Positions 27,994-37,700 of a stretch of 64,000 nucleotides of DNA are shown in pieces. A program made the position numbers and the translations under genes. This DNA is from Bacteroidota bacterium (GTDB lineage Bacteria; Bacteroidota; Bacteroidia; B-17B0; Aurantibacillaceae): NCBI GenBank assembly GCA_016702705.1, contig JADJDM010000002.1, forward strand, positions 124,001 through 188,000, in the 5' to 3' direction. The notes under the pieces are model-generated. The model was not told where the DNA came from. It saw only the letters and a program-made list of their open reading frames with translations, and searched no databases. Within the stretch, counting starts at the first letter, position 1, and each line of letters opens with the position of its first letter.

Positions 27994-28608
27994 ATGTTAC
28001 CTGCTCTAAATCAGTATTGCCAATCATTAGTAAATGATTTTTCTTTAATAAGTGATGAGCGAAAATCTCGTTTAGAAAAAATTTCAAATTACATTTCCGA
28101 AAAATCTAAGGAGGGTAAAACTGCGAACTTGATTTATATCTGCACACATAATTCGCGCAGAAGTCAGTTTGGGCAAGTATGGGCGCAAGCTGCAGCTAAT
28201 TATTATAATGTACGAAATGTGTTTTCTTATTCTGGCGGGACAGAAGTAACTGCTTTTCATAAAAATGCTGCAAATGCTTTAATTCGTGCTGGTTTCCATA
28301 TTGAACGACCAGAAGACGGAACTAATCCTGTCTTTTATGTAACTTATGATGATGCTAGTTTTCCGGGAATGTGTTTCTCGAAAAAATACGATCATGTAGA
28401 TAATCCTCCAAACAATTTTTTAGCTGTATTAACTTGCTCAGAAGCTGATGAAGCCTGCCCTAATATTCATAATGAAGATTTAAGAGTTTCAACTACCTAC
28501 GAAGATCCAAAAGCATTTGATGGGACAGATTTACAAGATGCAAAGTACGATGAGCGTTGCAAACAAATTGCATTAGAAACTTTATACGTTTTTTCAAAAG
28601 TGAAATAG
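27994..28608 (+). CDS. arsC: Arsenate reductase-like protein, LMW-phosphatase type
   Basis: The 204-residue protein has the low-molecular-weight phosphatase P-loop CTHNSRR (Cys50, Arg56) inside YICTHNSRRSQFG. It also has a Cys pair at residues 148 and 155 in LTCSEADEACP, a C-x6-C spacing like that of thioredoxin-coupled ArsC. Together with MCFSKKYD (Cys127) these residues support an intramolecular disulfide cascade that reduces arsenate to arsenite. The aquaporin gene begins one base after its stop, a pairing known in some arsenic-resistance operons. A protein-tyrosine-phosphatase role cannot be excluded from sequence alone. Confidence 0.75.
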   Translation: MLPALNQYCQSLVNDFSLISDERKSRLEKISNYISEKSKEGKTANLIYICTHNSRRSQFGQVWAQAAANYYNVRNVFSYSGGTEVTAFHKNAANALIRAGFHIERPEDGTNPVFYVTYDDASFPGMCFSKKYDHVDNPPNNFLAVLTCSEADEACPNIHNEDLRVSTTYEDPKAFDGTDLQDAKYDERCKQIALETLYVFSKVK

Positions 28609-28609
28609 G

Positions 28610-29236
28610 ATGAAGAAGTACATTGCAGAAATAATTGGAACCTTTGCGCTTATTTTTTGTTGTACTGGGGCAGTTATCGCTAACCAAGAGTTTCCGGGGC
28701 AAATTGGTTTAGTTGGCATTTCTATTATTTCAGGTTTAATTGTTTCGGCAATGATTTATGCCGGGATGTTTCAGGGCGCACATTAATCGCTGTTAGTTTT
28801 GCTTTTTACATTGCTGGCGAATTTTCGTTTAAAGATTTAGTTGCTTATGTAATTGCTCAGGCCATTGGTGCTTTTGCAGCAAGTGCTTTATTACATTATT
28901 TATTCCCTTTAAATGCAGGATTGGGCGGAACGCTTCCTAGTATTGGTATTACACAATCATTTATTATGGAAATAATATTAATGTATATTTTAATGCTCGT
29001 TATTTTTCAGGTCGCAAGAAGAAAGAAAAGATGTTGCGGTATTGCAATAGGATCTGTTGTATTATTAGAAATATTATTTGCTGGACCAATTAGCGGGGCA
29101 TCTATGAATCCTATACGTTCATTAGCAATTATTTCGGGTAACACACCTTGGATTTTTTACGCACCTTTTTAGGATGTGCTTGGCTTTTCTAACGTGGAAA
29201 TATTTTAAGTCTAATCCAACCTCTTCATCTGAATAA
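28610..29236 (+). pseudogene. Aquaporin/MIP-family channel, multiply frameshifted
   Basis: The start is MKKYIAEIIGTFALIFCCTGAV (first membrane helix). It continues in shifted frames as VAYVIAQAIGAFAASALLHY and IAIGSVVLLEILFAGPISGA, with the second NPA-equivalent box at SGASMNPIRSLA, and ends in the tail PFLGCA and TWKYFKSN. The first NPA box region near 28790 is disrupted: the sequence goes from MFQGAH to LIAVSFAFYI with missing material. The breaks near 28785, 29172 and 29180 are one-base events, the last two consistent with a short T run. It follows the arsC-like gene by one base, suggesting arsenite or small-solute export. It may be a damaged assembly of an intact gene. Confidence 0.7.
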
Positions 29237-29450
29237 TTGGTTTTAGCAAATCATCTAAACCATTTAACTTAATTGTGTACATGGTTTCTAATAACATGCC
29301 CAGCTTTCCTTTTGGGAAACCACCATTACGATTAAACCATTCTAAATACGAAATAGGTAATTTAAAAATTAAAGTTCCTTCGTATTTGCCAAAAGGCATA
29401 GGTGTTTTTACTATATCAAGTAATATGTTTGGGTCAACCTGATTATTCAT
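29211..29450 (-). CDS. DUF3820 family protein
   Basis: The 79-residue protein has MPFGKYEGTLIFKLPISYLE and then GGFPKGKLGMLLETMYTIKL, the DUF3820 pattern, at the expected short length. Function is unknown. It overlaps the 3' end of the flavoprotein gene by eight bases, so the two are likely cotranscribed, and converges on the aquaporin tail (26-base overlap). Confidence 0.82.
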   Translation of the reverse strand: MNNQVDPNILLDIVKTPMPFGKYEGTLIFKLPISYLEWFNRNGGFPKGKLGMLLETMYTIKLNGLDDLLKPIIQMKRLD

Positions 29451-30654
29451 GTTGTTTATTTAAATGTGTTGCTAAATGATGTGCCATGCTAAAGCAAGCT
29501 TGTAATAAGTATCCACCAGTGGGTGCGTCCCAATTAAGCATTTCGCCAATGCAATAATGTTGAGGTAATTTTTTCAGTTCGAAGTGAGTAGTTATTTCTT
29601 TTAAATCTATTCCACCTACAGTTGAGATAGCCTCATCAATAGGAGCAGTGCCTGTTATTTCTAACGCAAAGTTTTTTATTAGTTTGCTCAACGCACTTGC
29701 ATCAGTATATTCTTCTTTTGTGGTATAAGTTTTTATAAGCTCAACTTGTGCATCGCTTAAATTTATTTTTTTACTTAATGCATCTTTAATGCTGTAGTCA
29801 CCTTTGTTTTCTATTCTGTTTTTTATTTCAGCTTCGGTTAAATCAGGTTTTAGGTCGATGTGTAAAATTGCTTTTTTCTTTTTTGTAATTGTTTTCTAAT
29901 CTCTTTGCTTAATGGATAGATGCCGCTACCTTCTATGCCAAATGCGGTTAGCACAGCTTCACCCTTTTTGTTGTATCACCACAAGTAAATACGCAATTTT
30001 TAAGTGCAGAACCAAAAATGTTTTCGAATGTTTTTTTATGTTCTATTTTAAATCCGCAATTGGATGCTTCAAAATCGATGGTGTCAATTCCTTTTTCTTT
30101 AAAATAGTTTAGCCATGAGCCATCCGAGCCAGTTACTTTCCAACTTGCCCCGCCTAATGAAAATATAGTAATGTCTGAATGAATTGTTTTTTTCTGCACC
30201 GTTATTATCAAAAAGCAAGTTTCCTTCTTTATCAAATCCTTTCCAAGTATGTTTAAAAAATAATTGAACGTTATTTTTTTTTTAGTTCATTTTCAAATGC
30301 ATTAAGTACTTGAATAGGTTTAATTTCCTTTAAAGGAAACACGCGCTTGCTGCTGCCAACATAGGTTTCAATGCCTATGCTTTTTAAATAATTTCTTAAA
30401 TCTTCGTTCGAAAATTTTTTAATCGATGGGGCAATAAATTTTGAAGGATGATAACGATTAACGAATTCCTTAATTTCTTCTGAGTGCGTTAAGTTAAAAC
30501 CACCATCGCCTGCAACTAAAAATTTCCTACCTAATGCCGAATTTTTTTCGAAGATGCTTATTTCAAATTTAGTTGGCTTGAGCAAAGCAGCAAGTAATAG
30601 GGAAGAAGCGCCACCGCCAATTACACTAATCTTTAATTTTTTTACATCTTTCAT
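29443..30654 (-). pseudogene. HI0933-like/YhiN-type flavoprotein, several frameshifts
   Basis: The start is MKDVKKLKISVIGGGASSLLLA (FAD-binding Rossmann motif), continuing with FEKNSALGRKFLVAGDGGFN. That segment matches the HI0933/BaiN-type flavoproteins, which have a GGG-A-S-G-like loop. Later segments lie in changed frames near 30270, 29945 and 29900 and end with APTGGYLLQACFSMAHHLAT, the family's GG-Y-L-Q-x-A near-terminal motif. The combined length would be about 400 residues, as expected. A role in flavin-dependent redox reactions is inferred; the substrate is unknown. At least three frame changes exist, and each sits in an A/T-rich tract. Confidence 0.7.
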
Positions 30655-30741
30655 AGGTTTGTAAAAGTATAAATTAAAACTATGATAATGCTCATCGTGT
30701 TTCTTTAAAAAATGATTTACTTTGCATAAACACTTTTAATT

Positions 30742-31191
30742 ATGTCGAAAAAGAAAAAAATAGGAATTGTAATACTCGTTATTTTAGTAGTTATTCAATT
30801 TATCCGCCCAACGCGCAATAAATCAACCGAAGTTCAAGTAAACGATATTTCAGTAGCCATGAATGTGCCAGCTGATGTGATGAGCGTATTAAAGACATCT
30901 TGTTACGATTGCCACTCAAATAACACAAGCGATATGTGGTATATGAACATTCAACCAATTGGTTGGTGGGTAAGTAATCATATTGAAGAAGGAAAAGAGG
31001 AATTAAATTTCTCTGAATGGGTAAAATACAAACCTAAACGCAAGGCTCACAAAATGGAAGAGATTGCAGAAATGGTTAACGAAGATGAAATGCCAATGAG
31101 TTCATACACCATTATGCACGGAGAAGCAAAATTAAATGCAGAGCAAAAAAACTTTTACTTGATTGGGCAATGGCTGCGCACGATTCGTTAA
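30742..31191 (+). CDS. Haem-binding (cytochrome c-like) membrane-anchored protein
   Basis: The 149-residue protein has an N-terminal membrane helix (KIGIVILVILVVIQFIRPTR). A single CxxCH motif appears in KTSCYDCHSNNT at about residue 50. Conserved segments follow: MNIQPIGWWVSNHIEEGKEE, NFSEW and DEMPMSSYTIMHGEAKL. The pattern matches the Bacteroidota haem-binding domain family (Haem_bd). It would bind one covalent haem on the periplasmic side and take part in electron transfer. It is a single gene, separated by 87 bases from the divergent flavoprotein gene. Confidence 0.85.
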   Translation: MSKKKKIGIVILVILVVIQFIRPTRNKSTEVQVNDISVAMNVPADVMSVLKTSCYDCHSNNTSDMWYMNIQPIGWWVSNHIEEGKEELNFSEWVKYKPKRKAHKMEEIAEMVNEDEMPMSSYTIMHGEAKLNAEQKNFYLIGQWLRTIR

Positions 31192-31235
31192 AGGCATTAT
31201 TACCTGTTGAGGTTGAAAAAAATAAAGTTAAATAA

Positions 31236-31358
31236 GTCTCGACTGCGCTCGACCTGACATTGTAACTTTTATCGATATTCACGGGGTGTCACTTGAGCGC
31301 AGTCTGAGCATTTGGCTAAATGTAATAAGATAGTGTCACTTCGAGCGCAGTCGAGAAG
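31236..31358. repeat. Three copies of a TCGAGCGCAGTCGAG-type intergenic repeat
   Basis: Copy one (31236-31259) reads GTCTCGACTGCGCTCGACCTGACA on one strand. Copies two (31287-31308, TGTCACTTGAGCGCAGTCTG) and three (31334-31358, TGTCACTTCGAGCGCAGTCG) are in the opposite orientation. Copy three contains a nearly palindromic core. This motif is a familiar dispersed intergenic element in Bacteroidota genomes. Pairing of copies one and three would form a long hairpin in the 187-base gap between two convergent genes, acting possibly as a terminator. Confidence 0.75.
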
Positions 31359-31378
31359 CGGCACCACCCAGATTTATT

Positions 31379-32853
31379 TTACCACACTTTGCAATGCAAA
31401 AACAACTTTGCGGTAGCAAACGTATCCATTTTGCAATACTCAACTAAGTTAGTTTCGACCTCAAGTTTTACAAATTCATTCTCTTCCGTCTGCAATGCAT
31501 TGTAAGAGTAGGTTGCTTGTGTACCCGAGTTTAAGGCTAGTGTTTCAAAAGAAGTATCATTAAATATTTTTACGAATAAATTTTTTAATGTAGAAGAACC
31601 AATTGTAATTGGATTAAAATAGCTCAGGTGTGTAAATACAGGGGCAATATCTTTTATTTTCTTTTTTATAATATCAATTTCAGCAGCGTATTGCGGAAAG
31701 CTACGGGCAAGAGAATTTAATACACCTTGTTCTAAATTCGAATCATAAACAATAATTGTATTGATATGTTCAAGTTTATTTATGCAAGCTAAAATAAATT
31801 CTTCGCGCGGGTCTTTTCCGGGTTGCGCATAAAAATAATCGTGTGTTAGTTCGGCACCTTCTGATTTTATTTCGTGTAATGAAAATAGAAATGGAACTTG
31901 TTGATATGGTTTTGTATTAGGGAAAACAGGTATTGCAGGCGTGTACAGTTCAATATCAAAAAGCCTATTGGATAATTTACCTCATTTAAAAACAAAGCAA
32001 TTTTTTCTTTATCAATTATTTCTAAATTGTTTTGTACTGCCTTCACCTGCTTTTGAGTATTGGCAGGTAAGCCTTCAAAATCAATAATATCATTTAATGT
32101 TTTTATACCTGAGTGATATAACTCAACTTGTTTACCAACGGTTACATTACTTAATAAAAACACACTTTGTTCGGGAACATTTTTCCAACAGGTTCCAAAA
32201 AAATCGCATTTGTATGGGCGAAAGCATTGCTCACCAACCTTTATATCTGGGCTGCTTGGGTTTTCTATGGTGGCTTTTGCTTGTTTAATTCTATCTGCAA
32301 TAAAATCCCAATTAGCAACTGCATCTTTTTTTACGCTGCAAAATTTAAAAAGGGCATCAATATTTAATTTGCCTTCATAAACGTAGTCGCCATTTATGGT
32401 AACTAAATTAATGTCTTCTAATTCGGGAATACAATTTTTAATAACGTAGTATTGTAAGCTTGCATCAAGCACATAAGCAGCGCTAATTTTAAGCGAACTC
32501 TTTACCTCGTAAGCATGCCATTTGTTGTTTTTCTTTGCCAGTATATCAAGCGCAACAAGTACATCGTCAAAAATAAATGCAGCTTCATAAATTACTTCTT
32601 GCCCCGCTGCAATTAATTCTTTGGTGCGCTCAACCGATTCATCAAATTTTTTTATGGAAGAAGGTGAAACATCTATGCCGCCTGGAAACAATTGTTGGGC
32701 AAGCAAACCAACATCATTACCCCGATTAAAAATAGCTTGCTTATCTTTTGTAATGGGGTCTTTTGAGGTATAATGATACTTGTATAAATGAAATGCCTTT
32801 AAGCACTGAACACTTTTTACGAAACTGGATTTACTTAAAATATAATTTGGCAC
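31379..32853 (-). CDS. DUF2779 protein: Cas4/RecB-like nuclease fused to DEDD-like exonuclease, one frameshift
   Basis: The N-terminal part has a PD-(D/E)xK pattern: LVALDILAKKN followed by WHAYEVKSS. It is framed by an early Cys (SVQCLKAFHLYKY) and a later Cys cluster (EQCFRPYKCDFFGTCW), as in 4Fe-4S Cas4/RecB-type nucleases. The frame shifts in an A5 run at 31958-31962; with six the frame reads FFDIELYTPAIPVFP, a D-x-E start of a DnaQ/RNase H-like domain. It continues through IIVYDSNLEQGVLNS to EYCKMDTFATAKLF, where the Asp completes a DEDD-like set. Ends LHCKVW at 31381. Total length is about 491 residues, normal for DUF2779. DNA repair or defence roles are inferred. Confidence 0.83.
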
Positions 32854-33125
32854 GATTGCCCGAAATTATGAAAAAATATTAGTTCAGCTAGATGCTTTGT
32901 ATGAATAAAAGCTCAAGGACTATTTTGGCCCCTAAAAGATATAGTACCATGTGGAGGGTTTTTAGACCTCATGTGTTATTTTATGTTGTTTGTCGAAATG
33001 TTAAATTAATGTTGTTTGAATTAGTGTACGACGTTTAATATATTGAAAATTAATATTAAATTTATGGGATTAAAAGGTTTGTAAAACAAGTTTTAATAAC
33101 CAAAGTATAACATAAAATTAATTTG

Positions 33126-34371
33126 ATGAATAAAAATTACTTTTTAGCTCTCCTGTTCTCAGTAACAATTTTAATTTCAAATGCTCAAACTCCAACTTGG
33201 GTAGTTTATGGCGCGGTTCCAATTGCAGCCACGCGTTGTAGTGCAATGGATGATACTTCGGGCGTTTGGGTAGCTACTTTTGGAGGCGGTGTTTCTGTTG
33301 CAAAAAGTGGTAGTTATGTAAATTATAACACAATTAATTCAGGTTTAACGGATGATTATGCAACGGCTACAGCTATTGATACAGCTGGGAAAGTTTGGGT
33401 TGGTACATACAATGCGGGTGCATTTTTGTATGATGGAGTTACTTGGACAGTTAAAAACAATACTAATGGTTTACCAGGCAATCGTATAAATTGTATTACA
33501 ATAAACCCTGTTAATAATGATAAATGGTTTGGTATTAATTTTCAAGGTGCAACAAGATGGGATGGCACAAGTTTTACAACCTATAAAACCGCACAAGGCT
33601 TGCCAAACAATAATGTAAATGATATTAAAATTGATGCAGCAGGTAATATTTGGGTAGCTACTTATGGTGGTTTGGCTAAATACAATGGCTCAAGTTGGAC
33701 AACTTTTACTACAAGTAATTCATCAATTGCGCATAATCAAGTTTATTCAATTGCTATCGAAAATTCAACAACAATGTGGATTGGTACAGCCGGCGGTTTT
33801 TGTAAATTTGATGGAACTACTACTTGGACAATATTTTCAGCAGCTACTTCAGGCTTGCCTTATGATTATGTAAATACAATTGCTATTGATGCAGCTGGTG
33901 ACAAATGGGTTGGTACAACACAAGGAGGAATGGCCCAATTTGATGGGGTTTCGAATTGGACTTTATACACCGGAAACTCTAGTTTCAAGCATTCCGGATG
34001 TAAGACATATTATGATTGATGCAGATGATAACAAATGGATTTCTACTAACGATGGTGGTTTTGCTTTTTATGGAATAATACCAACTGTTGGTATTAAAAA
34101 TAGTTTTGTTGCCGCAAACATTAATCTTTATCCTAATCCAGCAAAAGAAGCAATAACAATTGACTTGGGAGATTTAGAATTAAATGAAGCAGCAACTTTT
34201 AAGGTAATAGATGTGCTTGGAAAAGAAGTTAAAGCTATCCACTTAAATTCAAAAGCAAACGGAGTTTCTAAAACTGCCCTTGATTTAAAAGATTTAGAAA
34301 ATGGAGTTTATTTTTATACAGTAAGTACAAATCATTCAATTTTAAAAACTGGCAAGTTTGTAAAAAACTAA
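33126..34371 (+). CDS. Secreted two-component-type propeller protein with T9SS sorting domain, one frameshift
   Basis: A signal peptide (MNKNYFLALLFSVTILISNA) is followed by six or seven Reg_prop-like blades of about 40 residues, for example AIDTAGKVWVGTYNAGAFLY and DIKIDAAGNIWVATYGGLAK. After a shift near 33985 the chain resumes with IMIDADDNKWISTNDGGF. The C-terminus is a type A T9SS sorting domain: NLYPNPAKEAITIDLGDLEL, ending LKTGKFVKN. The protein would be exported by T9SS and anchored or released at the surface; the blades probably bind a ligand. The first ATG was chosen at 33126 over the TTG at 33123. A separate downstream gene follows after 23 bases. Confidence 0.8.
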
Positions 34372-34394
34372 TCCGAACACCATAAATAAAAAAC

Positions 34395-34766
34395 ATGAAA
34401 GCAACACTAACAAAACTAAGTTTAATTATACTGTTTTTGCGGCCACTTTTGCAGTAAATGCACAAGAAGATGCTGCGAAACGAAAATGGAAGCGGATAAA
34501 CGAGCTACGGCTGAGTTAATATTAGGTTTACCTAAAATATCTGATAAAACTTTTTTATTATTTCTGAAACCGCATCAAAAATGAAGGGATTGGTTTTCGT
34601 GAGTTTTTGTGAGGGACATAAACTGGCTTCGTTTAAATACGATAAAGAAGTTTTTGCTAAACCTGAAGATGTAATTAAAGCATTTGAACATGAAAATGTC
34701 ATCATGCCTATGTTTGTAAAAGAAGGTACTATTAAGGATGTTGAAGAAATGTGTTCTACTAAATAA
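34395..34766 (+). pseudogene. Small secreted protein, three frameshifts
   Basis: The ATG at 34395 begins a signal (MKATLTKLSLIILFL), then another frame supplies ATFAVNAQEDAAK. The third frame reads KMEADKRATAELILGLPKIS and the fourth ends SFCEGHKLASFKYDKEVFAK to TAA at 34766. Combined they give about 124 residues, starting with a signal peptide cleaved near VNAQ. I do not recognise the family. Three breaks in 370 bases is the densest damage in the window and suggests local low-quality sequence, not normal decay. Confidence 0.55.
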
Positions 34767-34777
34767 TTAAGAGAATA

Positions 34778-37700
34778 ATGAAAAAAATGAAAAAATATTT
34801 TCAAGCATTTGTGGTATTAATTATGCTGCTTAGTTTTAATAACTCTAATGCTCAAGTTTCAGCCTACACTTTTGCGCAAAGTTCAAGTGCTTATTCTGCA
34901 ATTTCGGGAGGAACTGTTTTGGTTACAGGGACATCCTCAACTGATAGTTGGGTTTCAGCGGCAGTTACTATTCCCTCTTTACCCTTAATTGTACGGCCTA
35001 TACCACCGCCTATGTTACTTCAAATGGTCAGTTGACTCTAGGGGTTCGGTTCGAGTGCTTTTACATATACCGGAATTAGTTCTACAATTGGTTCCGGAAT
35101 TGCAATTTGTCCTTTTAGTGCTGATTTAAACGAAGTAAATAATAATGCCAGTACAGAAGTAAGATGGCAAACAGTTGGTACAGAAACATTTCAGTGGACA
35201 CAATTCTGGCCGCTATGGTGTCACTGAAAACTTTGACTTTCAAGTGAGACTTGACGCTGCTACAGGTGTTATTAAATTTAGTTATCGTAAGAATTCAGGC
35301 CCTGGAGCGAGTACTTCCTATCAACCGGAAGTTGGAATTAGAACACTCTTCAACTGATTATAATAACAGAAAGTTGGGACCGGTGCTGAAACGTGGGCAA
35401 CTTCTTTGGTAGGTACTGCAAATACAGATATTTGCAGATTTACTAGTACGGCAGTTGCACAAAGTTTTGTTACCAATCAAATGTACACTTGGACTCCACC
35501 GGCAGCATGTTCAGGTGCACCTGCGAATGGCACTACGACTACTAGTGCAGGTTCAGTTTGTTCAGGAACAACTGTCAATTTAGCTGTAACTGGTAGTTTA
35601 TCAGGAGGATGTGGAGTAACATTTCAGTGGCAATCCTCACCAGATAATTCAACCTGGACTAATATTGTTGGTGCAACTGCTGCTACTTATACTCCAACAA
35701 TTACAAGCGCTTTATATTTTAGAAGAATTACTACTTGTAGTGGAACACCTAATACAGGAAGTGCAAGTGTTCTGTTACACTTCAAGCTACCTATCTCTGC
35801 CCATGTACATCTAGCGCTACTAGTACATCAGATGGATATAACCAATGTAACTTTTGGTACTATTAATAATACATCTGCAAGCGGTATCTTTAACAGGTAC
35901 ACAAGGAACGGCAACGGGTACAGCCGGAATGTATAGTACTGACTTCCTCGGCAGTTCCAGTGCCATCCTTTCAACAAGGGACTGCGAATGCTTTTTCCAT
36001 TACCATTGGTGGTACGGCTTACAGCATCGTGTAGATGTGTATTGATTTTAATCAAGATGGGGATTTTGCTGACGCAGGGGAAACTTTTGCCATTTTCCCA
36101 TATGCTAACCCTAGTCTCCCAATACCACAGCTTCAAGTATTACAACTCCACATTACTGCATCACTTGGTAATACATAAATGCGTATTGTGTGTGTAGAAT
36201 CATCATCAACAAGTGCTTGTGGTACTTATACCTGGGGAGAAACAGAAGATTATATTATTAATATTACTGCAGCTCCTGCATGTAGCGGAACGCCTACGGG
36301 AGGATCAACTGCGAGTTCGCAAAATCCCATTTGTCCTGGTCAATCTGCAACTATGTCAGTAACTGGCGGAACAACAGCTACTGGCTTAACTTACCAATGG
36401 CAATCTTCGCCTGATGGGGCAGCATGGTCAAATATTGCGGGAGCAACATCTTCTACTTATGTTGCAACTCCTTCAACGTCTACTTATTATAGAAGAGTTA
36501 CAACTTGCACAAGTAGCGGCTTATCAGCCAATAGTGCTTCATTGCAAGAGGTAGTTACTTTAACCTCCGCTTGTTATTGTACATCTGCAGCAACAAGTAC
36601 TTCGGATATGGATATCACTAATTTTACTTTTAGTACAATTAATAATACAACCCCAAGAAATTCATTGGTAGGTAACTCAAGGTACTGCAACAGGTACAGC
36701 AGGTATGTATAGTAATTTTACAGCATCAGTTGTTCCAGTTCCAAATATTATGCAAGGGAAGTACAATTTCTACTTCTGTAACAATTACCCAAGGAGCAAG
36801 TAATTACAGTCATCAAGTTATGGTTTACATTGACTTTAATAGGGATGGTGATTTTACTGATGCTGGTGAGTCGTTTCTTGTATGGGCTTATGCAAATAGT
36901 GCAGCGACTAATACATCAACATTAAATATTCCAATACCATTAACTGCAACTGTAGGACAAACTGTGATTAGAATCGTTTGTGTTGAATCCTCTACAGTTA
37001 GCCCATGTGGTACTTATACATGGGGGAAACAGAAGATTATCTTATAAACGTAAATGCTGCTGTAGCCTGTTCTGGTGCTCCAACTCCTGGTACTGCTGTT
37101 TCTTCTATTGCAAATTTTTGTAATTCGGGTACTCCTACACTTTCTGTTAGTGGTTATTCAGTAGCATCAGGTTTAACTTTTCAATGGTATCAATCTGCGA
37201 CAACAGGACCTTATGCTTGGTCGCCAATATCTGGGGCAGATTCTACAACCTATGTTTCCCCTTCAATTGCACAAACAACTTACTATTATTGTGAGGTTAG
37301 TTGTGGGGCAAGTTCTGCCGGTACAAATACTTTAACGGTAACAAATTCCGCCAGGTTATAACAAGTACAAACAACCCAGTTTCAGTAGCCTGTGGCGGCG
37401 CGGCTAGTTTGACAGCAACTGCAACTGGTGGAACAATTAATTGGTATACAGCAGCATCTGGAGGCTCTCCTGTGGGCAACAGGAAGCCCTTTACGCTCCA
37501 ACTGTTATTGCCAATACTACTTATTATTGTACAGCTAGTTCAGGTGGTAGGACCTGTAATGTAGGAAAAGCTTCTTGGACAGCAGGCGATGGTTATTTTG
37601 GTACAACAAATTGGGGTATTCGATTTAATGCATTGTCTGCCTTTACATTAGTATCAGTTAAGGTTTATGTTCAAACTGCAGGAAATACTGTTAGTATTCA

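Noticed and set aside
33664..33873. Alternate plus-frame in the propeller gene
   Set aside because: It is the out-of-frame reading of repeated blades, and the in-frame blades are obvious.
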